From Nocardioides alpinus (GTDB taxonomy: Bacteria; Actinomycetota; Actinomycetes; Propionibacteriales; Nocardioidaceae), in the NCBI RefSeq assembly GCF_900112035.1, contig NZ_FOKC01000013.1:1-64000 (forward strand): a DNA stretch of 64,000 bases, in the 5' to 3' direction. The notes below the pieces were generated by a model. That model did not search any database, was not told the DNA's origin, and was given only the letters and a program-made list of their open reading frames with translations. Shown piece after piece: positions 9,274 through 17,864 of this stretch. Both the position numbers and the translations under genes were made by a program. The stretch's first letter is position 1. Every line of letters starts with the position of its first letter.

Positions 9274-10902
9274 TCACCGACCGCCCAGTTCGCCGGCCCA
9301 CTGAGCCGACATGTAGGCGAAGGAACTCACTGCACCCGAGAGCTCGCGGTTCATCACCAACACCGTGTTCGGTTGCACCATGGGAATCCACGGCAAAACC
9401 TCGTTGAACCGGTTCATGACCTGAACCACGACCTTTGCACGCTCCTCGGGATCGGCCGTGGCGCGTGCCTGCGTCGTCAGCTCGATGAGCCTGTCGTCCT
9501 CGAGCCCGGCGTAGTTTCGGGAGCCGTTAGGCAGGACGATGCTGGCGACCAGCGCGACGGGGTCGGCGTAGTCGCCGTAGTCGACAGTGAGAAAACCGTC
9601 GATCCCCTCGCGCGCCTTCGGATCGATGAAGAAGTTAATGAAGTTCTCGGTGGAGACGGCCTTGAGCTTCACCTTCATACCGATCGCAGCGGCAGCTGAT
9701 TCGTAGGCGCCTGCCGCGGCCGCGATCTGGGCGAGCCCCGCAGTCATGCCGATGGTCACGGTCTTTCCCTCAGCGCCCGCCTCCGCGACGAGTGCCTTCG
9801 CCTCGGACAGGTCCTGAGCCCAAGTGGGGGTCCGCTCGTAGGCCGCTTCGAAGACGTCAGGGGCGTACCCGAACGTTCCCGAATTCGAGATCCACTTGGG
9901 CATCTGCGCCGCCCCCTTGTAGACGGAGTCGATGATGCCTTCTCTGTCGAGGGCCAGGGCCAGCGCACGACGAACGCGCGCATCTCCCAACGCGCCGTCC
10001 AGGCTGCTCACGATCAGGGCATCCGTGTTGTAACCGGGCCCTTGGAAGACCTCGACATCGTCGCTTGCGCGAAGTTGATCCAGCGTCGACATGCCGGCAG
10101 GGCGATAGGTTCCATCCACCTCACCGGTCAAGAGCGAAGACGTGAGCGCCGCCTCGTCCGCGATGCTCTTCACGGTCAACTGCTCAACCCGCGGCGTAGC
10201 CCCTTGCCAGGGGTCCGGATTGGCCTTCATCACGATGCCCGTTGCCGGCACCCACGACTCGAGCTCATATGCCCCCGTGCACATCACTCCGCCCGAGCTC
10301 GTCCCGTACGACTCCCCGCGAGTCTCGACGTACTTCTTTTGCAATACGACGCCCGCACGGCCGGCGAGCTCACCGTCCAACCAGTAGTCCGGCGCGGTGA
10401 GGTTCAACGTGACCTGCAGGGGGTCTGTCGCGGAAATGGTGTCGACTCTGTCGAAGAAGGCGCCGTAGAACCCGCCGAGCGCTGGGTCCCGTTGACGCTC
10501 GAGGCTGTAGACCACATCCTCGGCGGTCACGGGAGTGCCGTCCCAGAACCGCGCCCCCTCATTGATGTCGAAGACGACGGTCGTTTCGGTAGGCCTGGAG
10601 ATCTTCGCAACACCTGGACCGATCGAGCCGTCCGGCATCGTGGTCAGAAGGGACTCGCACATCAACGAAACCGCTGTATTGCCGGGATAGTCGAACGTGT
10701 AGAGCGGGTCGAGGCTCTTGATGTCACCGTTGACCGCCCAGACGGCCGAAGTGACCTCGTCTGTACCGGCAGGGGTGGTGTCCGCCAGTGTCTCGCTTGG
10801 CTTGCGGTCCGAGTCGTCGGTTTGACGACCACAACCCGTAAGCGCTGCGCTGACGACAAGGGACAAGGTGATGAGGGTGCGCCATCGCGGCCGGATCGTC
10901 AT
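9274..10902 (-). CDS. Family 5 extracellular solute-binding lipoprotein
   Basis: A protein of about 542 residues with a lipoprotein signal (basic start, hydrophobic core, lipobox LTGC near residue 24). Oligopeptide-binding-fold features include GVAKISRPTETTVVF and the WDGTPVTAEDVVYSLER motif of SBP family 5. A second ATG at 10911 would add three residues. It is the first gene of the operon and gives the transporter its specificity. Peptides, opines or other compounds are possible. The upstream gabTD locus and the operon's GlcG-like gene hint at an amino-acid-derived substrate. Confidence 0.85.
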   Translation of the reverse strand: MTIRPRWRTLITLSLVVSAALTGCGRQTDDSDRKPSETLADTTPAGTDEVTSAVWAVNGDIKSLDPLYTFDYPGNTAVSLMCESLLTTMPDGSIGPGVAKISRPTETTVVFDINEGARFWDGTPVTAEDVVYSLERQRDPALGGFYGAFFDRVDTISATDPLQVTLNLTAPDYWLDGELAGRAGVVLQKKYVETRGESYGTSSGGVMCTGAYELESWVPATGIVMKANPDPWQGATPRVEQLTVKSIADEAALTSSLLTGEVDGTYRPAGMSTLDQLRASDDVEVFQGPGYNTDALIVSSLDGALGDARVRRALALALDREGIIDSVYKGAAQMPKWISNSGTFGYAPDVFEAAYERTPTWAQDLSEAKALVAEAGAEGKTVTIGMTAGLAQIAAAAGAYESAAAAIGMKVKLKAVSTENFINFFIDPKAREGIDGFLTVDYGDYADPVALVASIVLPNGSRNYAGLEDDRLIELTTQARATADPEERAKVVVQVMNRFNEVLPWIPMVQPNTVLVMNRELSGAVSSFAYMSAQWAGELGGR

Positions 10903-11165
10903 GACGCACACCTTCTAGGGCGGCAACACCATCCGGCTCTGCTGATTCCTGCAATTTCAGGTGCGGAAACTGCCTGACTAAGGCAATTGCTCTTGGACTG
11001 GGTAGGCCAGGCGGCGTACGCCTTGCCTTTGGCCACACGCACTTCCGTCCGTAGAACATGTCCCTAATCGGCCCGAGTCTCACCCGGCAACGATCGCTGA
11101 CTAGTCCAGCGGTGTCAGTGAGCAGGTTGGTTGGTATTTGACCCCAAACCTGCGTGCTGTCGCGT
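10903..11165. promoter_or_regulatory. Upstream region of the ABC-transporter operon
   Basis: About 260 bp between the binding-protein gene and the 3' end of the PucR remnant, all on the minus strand. It must carry the operon promoter and any terminator for the remnant. I see a short TGCC/GGCA repeat around 10972-10985 but no clear -35/-10 pair or strong hairpin. Confidence 0.4.
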
Positions 11166-11990
11166 TCAAGGCATGCCGATCTCTGGGTCCGGCCCTAGCC
11201 CCACGTCCTTGTAGCTGAAGTCGCGTCGGTCATCGCCCGGACTGCGGTCGAGGAGATCTGCGAGGCGCAGAGCCGCAGCGAGCTCGTCCCGCCGAGCGGC
11301 CACGCTCACTCCAAGCCGAGACTCTATGGACCGCAGCCGATATGCGACCGTCCTCTCGTGCACATCTATCGCCTGGGCGGTCGTCGCGGCGTTCAGTCCC
11401 GCTCGGAAGTAGGCCCGCAAGGTGGACTTGAGCAACTCGTCGCGTGAACTTCCTTCGTCGCGGAGGGGGCCGAGTTCCCGCGAGACAAAGTCCTGGACTT
11501 CTTGACGATCCTTCAGCATCAGCGATTCCAAAGCGACGTCACCGTAGTGAACGACTTGTGTGGCGACGAGTCTGCCCACTCGGTACGCCTGCCGGGCTTG
11601 TCTGTAGCTCAATCTGAATCCTTCGACTCCGTGCTCAACCTCACCCAGGGCCAGGTGGGTTCCCGGCATGGCCTCGACGGCGTGTGATTGTCTTTCTAGA
11701 GCGCTCTTCAATGCGGACGAGCCGAGCCAGCCCACGAACGATCCTGACGTTCCACTCACGACCAGTTGCCCCGCATCGAACGAGGCGGCAAGCGCTCGGA
11801 TGTTGGCTTCGGGTGACCGACCCCAGGCGACCACTGCCAAGTGTGCACTGTTAAGGCTGTAGCCCAGCTGATCAACATCGGCTGGCACACCGCGGAGGAT
11901 GTCGCTCACCACCACCCGCCGCTTCTGGTCCTGGTTGCGAAGGAAGTAGGCATCTACGGCGGCGCCGGACGGGTCTATCCGGTCGGCCAC
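11166..11990 (-). pseudogene. PucR/CdaR-type regulator, 5'-truncated
   Basis: Reading leftwards from about 11990, the frame encodes the linker (FLRNQDQKRRVVVSDILRG), the GGDEF-like middle domain, and the C-terminal PucR HTH with LRAYFRAGLNAATTAQAI and VHERTVAYRLRSIESRLG. The usual N-terminal sensor half (roughly 150-250 residues) is missing. The frame stays open beyond 12000, but there it is antisense to a clearly coding plus-strand gene. The 5' end coordinate is my estimate of the breakpoint. The intact gene probably regulated the adjacent ABC operon. Confidence 0.65.
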
Positions 11991-12089
11991 GAATGGGCAA
12001 GCGAGCCGCGACGGTCCCCGCTGCGGTTCGCCTACAGCGCTGCGGAGGGCCCAAAGGCGACCACCGCTCTCATCGATGACGCACTCCAC

Positions 12090-13532
12090 ATGGCGACCGA
12101 AGCCGGCCTCTTCGACAACGTGCAGACAACGGCGCGCGTACGCCTCACAGGTGTCGTGGTCGGCATCGTGGCCGACCGTGCGATGGTGAAGCTGGACGGG
12201 CGCGTCGGCATCGTCCCGGACGCACTCGCCTTCCCCGGTCTGCCGTTGGAACGGTCGCTCCAGCCGGGCCAGGAGGTGACGGGTCTGTACGACGCCGACA
12301 GCCGCTGGTTCGACGTACGCGAGTCCCGCCTCGAACCGGACGTCGCGCTCTCGTCGTACGCGGCCGGCGACGTTGTCCTGGTCCAGGTCGAGTCCGTCGA
12401 AGCCGACCGTGCGTCGGTCTTCCTGCACCCGCTCGTCACCGTGGACGTGACGCACAGTGCCGTCACCTCCAACCCGCTCGACGACCTGTCCGACCTCCTG
12501 ACTCCCGGCGAGGTGCTGCCGGCACGCGTCCTCGCGACCGGGGGCGAATGGCACCTCAGCCTGCTCGACATCGACGACGACGAGGAGCCGGTCGCGGCGG
12601 CCGCCCTCTTCGCGGGCGGCCCACCTTGGCTGGTCGCGGCGATCCCGGCCGATGTCTCGGAGCCGGCCGTGCCTGCCACGGCACCCATCGAGGTCGTGTC
12701 GTTCGACGTCGAGATCGACGTGGCCGACCCGCACGCCGAGACGCATGTCCCCGACGCGCCAGTGAACGCGCCGGCACCAGCCGGTCCGAGTCCAGCGATG
12801 TTCGACCGCAGCCGCGCCGTCCGACCGCGCCCGACGCCGGGACCGGCAGAAGCCCCGGCAGGGCCACCGGCCGCAGCGGTCGAGAGCGCCAGCACGAAGT
12901 CGATGTCCCTGACCATCGCATCCCTCCAAGCAGAGGTGCGCACCGCAAAGAGACAACGAGACGAGGTGCACGCACAGGCGCAGGGGTTCGCGACCGAGCT
13001 GGAGCACCTGCGAACGGAGCTGCGTCAAGTCGAGGACCAGGTACGCCGCCTCACGCAGCAGCTTGAGCAGTCCCGGACGAAGCTGCGGAAGTCACGATCG
13101 AGCTCCAGTACAACCGATGCGCCGGCCTTCGCCGACCCGGAGCGGGGTTTTCGCTTCCTCGTGGAACGGGCGTGGGCCACGCGAATCCCAACCGCGGAGC
13201 AGCCGAACTGCCCCTTGGGCGACTACTCATTGGGTCCGGATTTCTTGGGGAGCCTCGACGCCTTGCACGGTCTCGCCACGGATCGTGTCGCCGACGTGGT
13301 GATGGAAGTTGTCACCGGGAAGGCCGCGCTGTCGGGGGGCCGCGAGCTCCACCAGCTCCGTACGGACGACGCCGGCGGTTCGCCCCAGAGGCTGCGCGAG
13401 GACGGGGCACGGGCCTGGCGGGTCAGCCTCCAGTCCAACACCCCGGCCGCACGCCGGCTCCACTACTGGGTGCTGCCTGACGGTTCGATCGAGCTCGCCA
13501 AGGTCGGCGTGCACGACGACATGAGCATCTGA
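12090..13532 (+). CDS. S1-like / coiled-coil protein with RelE-like C-terminus
   Basis: About 480 residues from the in-frame ATG at 12090; the true 5' end may have been lost at the junction near 12.0 kb. Residues ~10-70 and ~75-130 look like OB/S1-type strands (RVRLTGVVVGIVADRAMVKL; AAGDVVLVQVESVEADRA). A conserved-looking LFAGGPPWL follows near 175, then a Pro/Ala linker, then a coiled coil (~270-335). The C-terminal ~130 residues read HQLR, AWRVSLQ, RRLHYWVLPDGSIELAKV and HDD, which resemble a RelE/HigB-like fold. S1 binding and toxin-like activity are inferences. It leads the MoxR-vWA cluster. Confidence 0.65.
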   Translation: MATEAGLFDNVQTTARVRLTGVVVGIVADRAMVKLDGRVGIVPDALAFPGLPLERSLQPGQEVTGLYDADSRWFDVRESRLEPDVALSSYAAGDVVLVQVESVEADRASVFLHPLVTVDVTHSAVTSNPLDDLSDLLTPGEVLPARVLATGGEWHLSLLDIDDDEEPVAAAALFAGGPPWLVAAIPADVSEPAVPATAPIEVVSFDVEIDVADPHAETHVPDAPVNAPAPAGPSPAMFDRSRAVRPRPTPGPAEAPAGPPAAAVESASTKSMSLTIASLQAEVRTAKRQRDEVHAQAQGFATELEHLRTELRQVEDQVRRLTQQLEQSRTKLRKSRSSSSTTDAPAFADPERGFRFLVERAWATRIPTAEQPNCPLGDYSLGPDFLGSLDALHGLATDRVADVVMEVVTGKAALSGGRELHQLRTDDAGGSPQRLREDGARAWRVSLQSNTPAARRLHYWVLPDGSIELAKVGVHDDMSI

Positions 13533-13591
13533 TCCGGCAAGGTGGGACGAAATTGATGCCTCGCACGATGGGCCCCTGCGAGGATGCGCGC

Positions 13592-14905
13592 GTGACCTCG
13601 ATCTCGGACATCCCGATGCCGCCGTACACCGTCCACCTGAGCGACGGATCGAGCGGGGAGGTCGAGTTCGGGTACACCGAGGGGCTGCTCGAGGTCCTGG
13701 GCCACGAGCTGCTGGTGTGGACCCGTCCCACGGACGGGATCGACCCCGGGCTCGACTGGCCGGGCCCGAAAGCGGGCCGGCGCTCCGTGCAGAACACGTG
13801 CTTCCGCATCCTCACGGCGGTGGAGCAGGGGACCTTCGGGTACGACAAGCCGATGGAGTTCGACCTGCCCAACGGCACCACGGTCCTCACCGTCCGCAAG
13901 CCGGAGACGGCCGAAGCGGTGCACGCGACCGCGCTGGCTCCGCACACTCCCGTCGCTCGTGTGGGCTGGGAGCTCCGGCGCAACGACTTCGGCCCCCTTC
14001 TGCCCGTTAGCGCTGCGGAGCTTCCCGGGCTCATCCGCAAGTGCCGGGAGGTCGTGGGCAGGCTGCCGTGGGACGCCGCTGTGCCGCACGACCTCACGAT
14101 CGACGCTGCCTCGCTCGGCGCGGACAGCTTCCCCGTGTCGGACACCTACGGACCAGCAAGCCCGCTGGTGCGCGCCGTGGCCGCGTCTCTCGTCACGGCT
14201 GACGAGGTCGTCGTTGGAGGTCTGCTTCACAACGCCTACCTCCTGCGCGACGTGGGAGAGTCACAGCATTGGTTCGACAGTCGCTTGTCCGCCATCGCCC
14301 GTGGCGCCGGCAGGTCGGCCGCCGTGTCTCGGTGCGAGGAGCTCGCCAAGTCCCTGTCGATCGCCACGCCGGAAGACACGAACGCCGAGCGCCTTGAGAT
14401 GGCGGTGCGGGTGACGCTCAAGACGGCCGCGCTCCACGACCGGCTCGACGCCTCCGACCGCATGCGAGGCTACGGCCCCTGGGAGACGAGCCTCTACTTC
14501 CCGGAGCGCCCGCCCGGCCAGGCCGCGACAGAGGAGACCATCGCCTCGGTCGAGGCCGCGCTCGCGGCGTTGTCTCCGGCCGCGCTCGCGGAGATTGTCG
14601 AAAGACACAGCGACGAGAGCGGATACGAGGACCTCGACATCTTCGCCGTCACGCACCGCACCGGCCTGCCTCCTGGCCACCGTCTGCTTGAGGAGCTCTC
14701 GGACCGGACGGGCCGACACCTCGAGGAAGTCCGTCCCCTCACCACGACGCTGCTCTCGGCCACGGCATGGCGCACGGAAGACGGTGAGAGCGACGACGAC
14801 GACACGTCGGCGTACGTCGGGTGGGGACTGGTCGACGAGTACGGCGACCTGCTCCCCAGCCTTGAGCTTCTTCTGCGACTCGGGCCAAGGCCTGAGGACT
14901 ACTGA
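13592..14905 (+). CDS. Unrecognised 437-residue protein of the MoxR-vWA cluster
   Basis: I chose the GTG at 13592 because GCGAGGA lies just upstream; an ATG at 13553 is the alternative. The N-terminal ~100 residues (YTVHLSDG, then GLLEVLGHELLVW) faintly recall the DUF4262 layout, but I cannot assign it. The C-terminal half is helical and acidic (EDGESDDDDTSAY). There are no membrane segments, Walker motifs or zinc motifs. It sits 60 nt after the S1/coiled-coil gene on the same strand and is probably part of the same system. Function unknown. Confidence 0.65.
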   Translation: MTSISDIPMPPYTVHLSDGSSGEVEFGYTEGLLEVLGHELLVWTRPTDGIDPGLDWPGPKAGRRSVQNTCFRILTAVEQGTFGYDKPMEFDLPNGTTVLTVRKPETAEAVHATALAPHTPVARVGWELRRNDFGPLLPVSAAELPGLIRKCREVVGRLPWDAAVPHDLTIDAASLGADSFPVSDTYGPASPLVRAVAASLVTADEVVVGGLLHNAYLLRDVGESQHWFDSRLSAIARGAGRSAAVSRCEELAKSLSIATPEDTNAERLEMAVRVTLKTAALHDRLDASDRMRGYGPWETSLYFPERPPGQAATEETIASVEAALAALSPAALAEIVERHSDESGYEDLDIFAVTHRTGLPPGHRLLEELSDRTGRHLEEVRPLTTTLLSATAWRTEDGESDDDDTSAYVGWGLVDEYGDLLPSLELLLRLGPRPEDY

Positions 14906-15173
14906 TCCTGCACCTGGACACATGCCGGCGCGCAAAATGCGAGACACCTTGGATAGTTGCTCTCTGCCTCCGTCAGGCCTCGCTCGTGGGTGGAAACTTC
15001 ATCACAGGCCGCGGTGGGGAGCGGAAGACCGGACAAACATCCACGTCGCCCGAGGGAGCGGTCTGCGGTTGATATTGCATCCGTCGTGAGCTTGCGGGTG
15101 ATCGCGTCGCCGCGGTGCAGGCGGGATCGGTCGAGGGGGCGGCGGAACATCCGCCATCGACCCAGGAGACGAC
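14906..15173. promoter_or_regulatory. Intergenic region with a short palindrome
   Basis: About 270 bp without a convincing gene. A perfect GGCGGA-ACA-TCCGCC palindrome lies at 15141-15155, about 10 nt before the AGGAG ribosome-binding site of the next small frame. It could be an operator or a translational control hairpin. Confidence 0.4.
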
Positions 15174-15313
15174 ATGACCAGGACAGCTTCAGGCCACAAG
15201 ACCGGTGATTTCACCGAGCCCATCCCTGCTCGGGTTGTCGCAAGGTGTTCTACGCGAAGGCGAGTTGGAACCGTGCGACCGTTCGGTGCCCGCGGTGCGG
15301 CCGGGACAACTGA
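15174..15313 (+). pseudogene. Small zinc-ribbon protein, frameshifted
   Basis: An ATG at 15174 after a good CCAGGAGAC site opens MTRTASGHKTGDFTEPIP. A shift of frame at 15225-15227 continues it with CSGC, VFYAKASWNRATVR, CPRCGRDN and a stop at 15311. The two CxxC pairs make a classic zinc ribbon, but the zinc-ribbon frame has no start of its own. One extra C in the CCC run at 15224-15226 would restore a 46-residue protein. This is a real frameshift, programmed shifting or a sequencing error. Confidence 0.5.
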
Positions 15314-15328
15314 GCGCGGCACGACGAC

Positions 15329-16774
15329 ATGCCGGAGCTCGCTGCCTCGGTGAGGCTACGACTGGAGTGCCGCACCTCGCCCGACGGCGAAGCAGGGGTT
15401 GCACACGAGCTGACGCTGTACCCGGACTGGTCAATGCGCGCCCAGCACGACCTGGAAGCCGACCGGGTTGCCGCTGCGTTTGGGGGCTACACCTCGTGCC
15501 TGCGACTGGAGGCACCGGTGACGGCCGCGAATGACGGCCTCGAGTTGCTCGCGCGCCGCGTCCCCGCTGATGGCCCGTGGACTGTCGGTGGTCTCGACGA
15601 GACTGAAGCGGTGACGCAGAGCCTCGGTCCGGCTCCCGATGGTGGGCCCCTCGAGATTCGAGTGGAGTGCCGCACGAGTCGCACTGCGTCGCGCGGCAAG
15701 CAGCACTCGGTCGTCATCGAGCCCGACTGGACGGTCCGCACCCCGCACGATCTCGAGGCCGAGCGGGTGGCAGCAGCCTTTGGAGGCTTCACCTCGTGCC
15801 TGGAGCTTGTGGACAAGGTGATTCCCGCTGTTCAGAGCACCCTGCCCCTGCTTCTTCGACGCCGGCTCGCTCGCCTGACTCGCACCAAGGATGAGCGCGT
15901 CATCTGGAGCGCCGTATCAGTCCGTGGATGCCGGTGCCACCGAGGCACCTTCACCTCCGCCCGGGACGCCGCCACTCACCTGCGCTCGCCCGCGCACCTC
16001 GTCAAGCAGTACGCCGTCTCCCCCCGGCCGCTCACGAACGTGCTCGCGGCCGTGGAGGGTGCGTGGGGTGGGATCGATGCGCCAACCGCCGAGGCCCGGG
16101 CGCGAGCTGATCGGGTGGTCCGCGAGTTCAGGGGGAGCGAGTCGTTGTGGGCAGCGGGGCTCCACCCCGAGCACGTCCTCGAGTTCGCAGCACTCGCTCC
16201 AGGAATCGACGAACCTCTCCCCGAGGCCTTCTTCCTCGGGGTCGCCTACTCGGGCGTCGACGTCACTTGGCTCACCGCCACCGTGGCCAGCCGTCCCGAA
16301 ACGGCCGGGGCCGCCTGGCTCGCGTGGGTGCCGGCCGACAAGGGCAGTGCCTATCTCAGCGCCCTGCAGGACTGGTACTCACTCGGGCTCAGCCGGCGAC
16401 AGATCGAAGCACTAACCATCGAGGGAGTGAGCATCACCGCTGCCGAAGCACTCGCCAGAACCACGGGCCGCGCACTCCGCACAGGAGGTGCGGACCTGGC
16501 CGCTTGGGCGCTCGCAGGATGTCGTCCGACAGTGGAACACTTTCAGGTGCTGGACCAGCATGGCCTCGGGTCCACCTACTCCCCCTCCCGGGCCGCGGTG
16601 GACCGTCTTGTAGAAGTCGCTCAGCGCTACTCTCCCTCCCCGTCGCGCACCGAGCTGGGCGTGCTCCTGTCGCTGGAGGGCACCCAGCGGGGCGTGGAGG
16701 TGCAGCTCGAGCGGGGCATCCGCAGCATGGCTGAGCTCATAGCAACCCATCGGAGGACGTGGCATGACTCCTGA
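15329..16774 (+). CDS. Repeat-domain protein, paralogue 1 of MoxR-vWA cluster
   Basis: A 481-residue protein with no family I recognise. Two copies of a ~50-residue repeat occupy residues ~8-60 and ~108-162. Each has ECRTS, then DW(S/T)(M/V)R, HDLEA(D/E)RVAAAFGG and TSCL. A C-x-C...H-x5-H pattern (GCRCHRGTF ... HLRSPAH, near residues 192-214) looks like a C2H2 zinc site. The C-terminal ~220 residues are helical and paralogous to the next protein (LWAAGLHPEHV, AWLAW, LGLSRRQIEAL). It overlaps the next gene by 11 nt, which implies co-expression. Confidence 0.7.
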   Translation: MPELAASVRLRLECRTSPDGEAGVAHELTLYPDWSMRAQHDLEADRVAAAFGGYTSCLRLEAPVTAANDGLELLARRVPADGPWTVGGLDETEAVTQSLGPAPDGGPLEIRVECRTSRTASRGKQHSVVIEPDWTVRTPHDLEAERVAAAFGGFTSCLELVDKVIPAVQSTLPLLLRRRLARLTRTKDERVIWSAVSVRGCRCHRGTFTSARDAATHLRSPAHLVKQYAVSPRPLTNVLAAVEGAWGGIDAPTAEARARADRVVREFRGSESLWAAGLHPEHVLEFAALAPGIDEPLPEAFFLGVAYSGVDVTWLTATVASRPETAGAAWLAWVPADKGSAYLSALQDWYSLGLSRRQIEALTIEGVSITAAEALARTTGRALRTGGADLAAWALAGCRPTVEHFQVLDQHGLGSTYSPSRAAVDRLVEVAQRYSPSPSRTELGVLLSLEGTQRGVEVQLERGIRSMAELIATHRRTWHDS

Positions 16775-17864
16775 GTCAGGCCTGCACGACTCACCGCCGC
16801 CACTCCCTCGTGGGACCCGGGTCGATTTCGAGGTCGAGTGCCGTACCTCCCCGGACTCGACCACCGGCGAGCGCCACACCGCGACTCTGCTCGAGGACTG
16901 GACGGTGCTCACCCCCCACGACCTCGAGGCTGAGCGGGTGGGACTGGCATTCGGCGGTTTCTGTGACTGTCTGGCGCTCGCCCAGTCCGGTGTCCGTGTC
17001 GCGCAACGCTGGTGGCAGCTCAGCACGCGTCACGAGGTTCCTGAAATCGCCTTCTCCCCGGTCCACGGCTGGCAGCCGTCCATGACAACCGCCTGCGCCT
17101 GCACGCCGGCGCCCGTCGATGGCTCCCCGGGCCTTCGCTTCCGTACGGCGATCGACGCGAGGGCGCACGAGACGAGCTCGCTGCACCTCGCAGCACGCGG
17201 CAACGCCAGGCCCCATCACGCCCGCGCCCTGATCAATGCACTGCGACCGGTGGCGATCGACGTAGCTCCCGCCCGGCGCGACTGGGAGCCGGTGGCGGAC
17301 CGGCTCCGCGAGCCAGACGCCCTGAAGGTGCTCTGGAACTGCGGACTGCACCCTGCACGGGTGGCCGAGCTGCTCGATGTAGCTCCTGGGGTCACCGGCC
17401 GCCTGCCCGCCTCCTTTCCCCTGGGGCTGGCGTTCGTCCCCGACCGAGCGATGCCACGCCGACACGAGGTCGCTCGGCAGCGCGACGCCGACCTCGCCAC
17501 ATGGCTCCTGTGGGACGGCACAGCCCCGGACCCCAGCCGCCCGTTCGAGTCCGGCGAGTGGCTGGGTCTCGGGCTCACCCCCCGGCAGTGTCAGGAGATG
17601 CTCGCTGCCGGCATCACCGCCACGCTGGCCGACGAACTGGCAGCCACGCTCAGGCAACCCCTCGAGGACTGCGTACGCCTGCTGCTGCAACGGCCGCCTC
17701 CGGGAGTGCTTCCGGAGCTGGACCACCTCTTGGCCGGCGCTCGGGCCAAGCGGGACTTCTCCCGATCCACTGTCAGTGCCCCACTGGACACTCGATCCAC
17801 CGACACCCCTCTTCTCGACGCCTCACACCAGGAGATATCGCATGGCGATCCGCACGCGCACTGA
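16764..17864 (+). CDS. Repeat-domain protein, paralogue 2 of MoxR-vWA cluster
   Basis: A 366-residue paralogue of the preceding protein carrying one copy of the repeat (residues ~20-75: ECRTSPDS, DWTVLTPHDLEAERVGLAFG, CDCL). The putative zinc pattern is kept as ACACTP ... HETSSLH. The C-terminal region matches its neighbour at LWNCGLHPARV, DLATWLLW and LGLTPRQCQEM. Its 3' end overlaps the MoxR ATPase gene by 23 nt. The repeat is unknown to me. Its place directly before MoxR suggests a substrate or adaptor of the ATPase. Confidence 0.7.
   Translation: MTPESGLHDSPPPLPRGTRVDFEVECRTSPDSTTGERHTATLLEDWTVLTPHDLEAERVGLAFGGFCDCLALAQSGVRVAQRWWQLSTRHEVPEIAFSPVHGWQPSMTTACACTPAPVDGSPGLRFRTAIDARAHETSSLHLAARGNARPHHARALINALRPVAIDVAPARRDWEPVADRLREPDALKVLWNCGLHPARVAELLDVAPGVTGRLPASFPLGLAFVPDRAMPRRHEVARQRDADLATWLLWDGTAPDPSRPFESGEWLGLGLTPRQCQEMLAAGITATLADELAATLRQPLEDCVRLLLQRPPPGVLPELDHLLAGARAKRDFSRSTVSAPLDTRSTDTPLLDASHQEISHGDPHAH

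Noticed and set aside
11990-13028. 620-codon PucR reading frame in full
   Set aside because: Only the part below about 12.0 kb matches PucR domains. The remainder is antisense to the S1-like gene.
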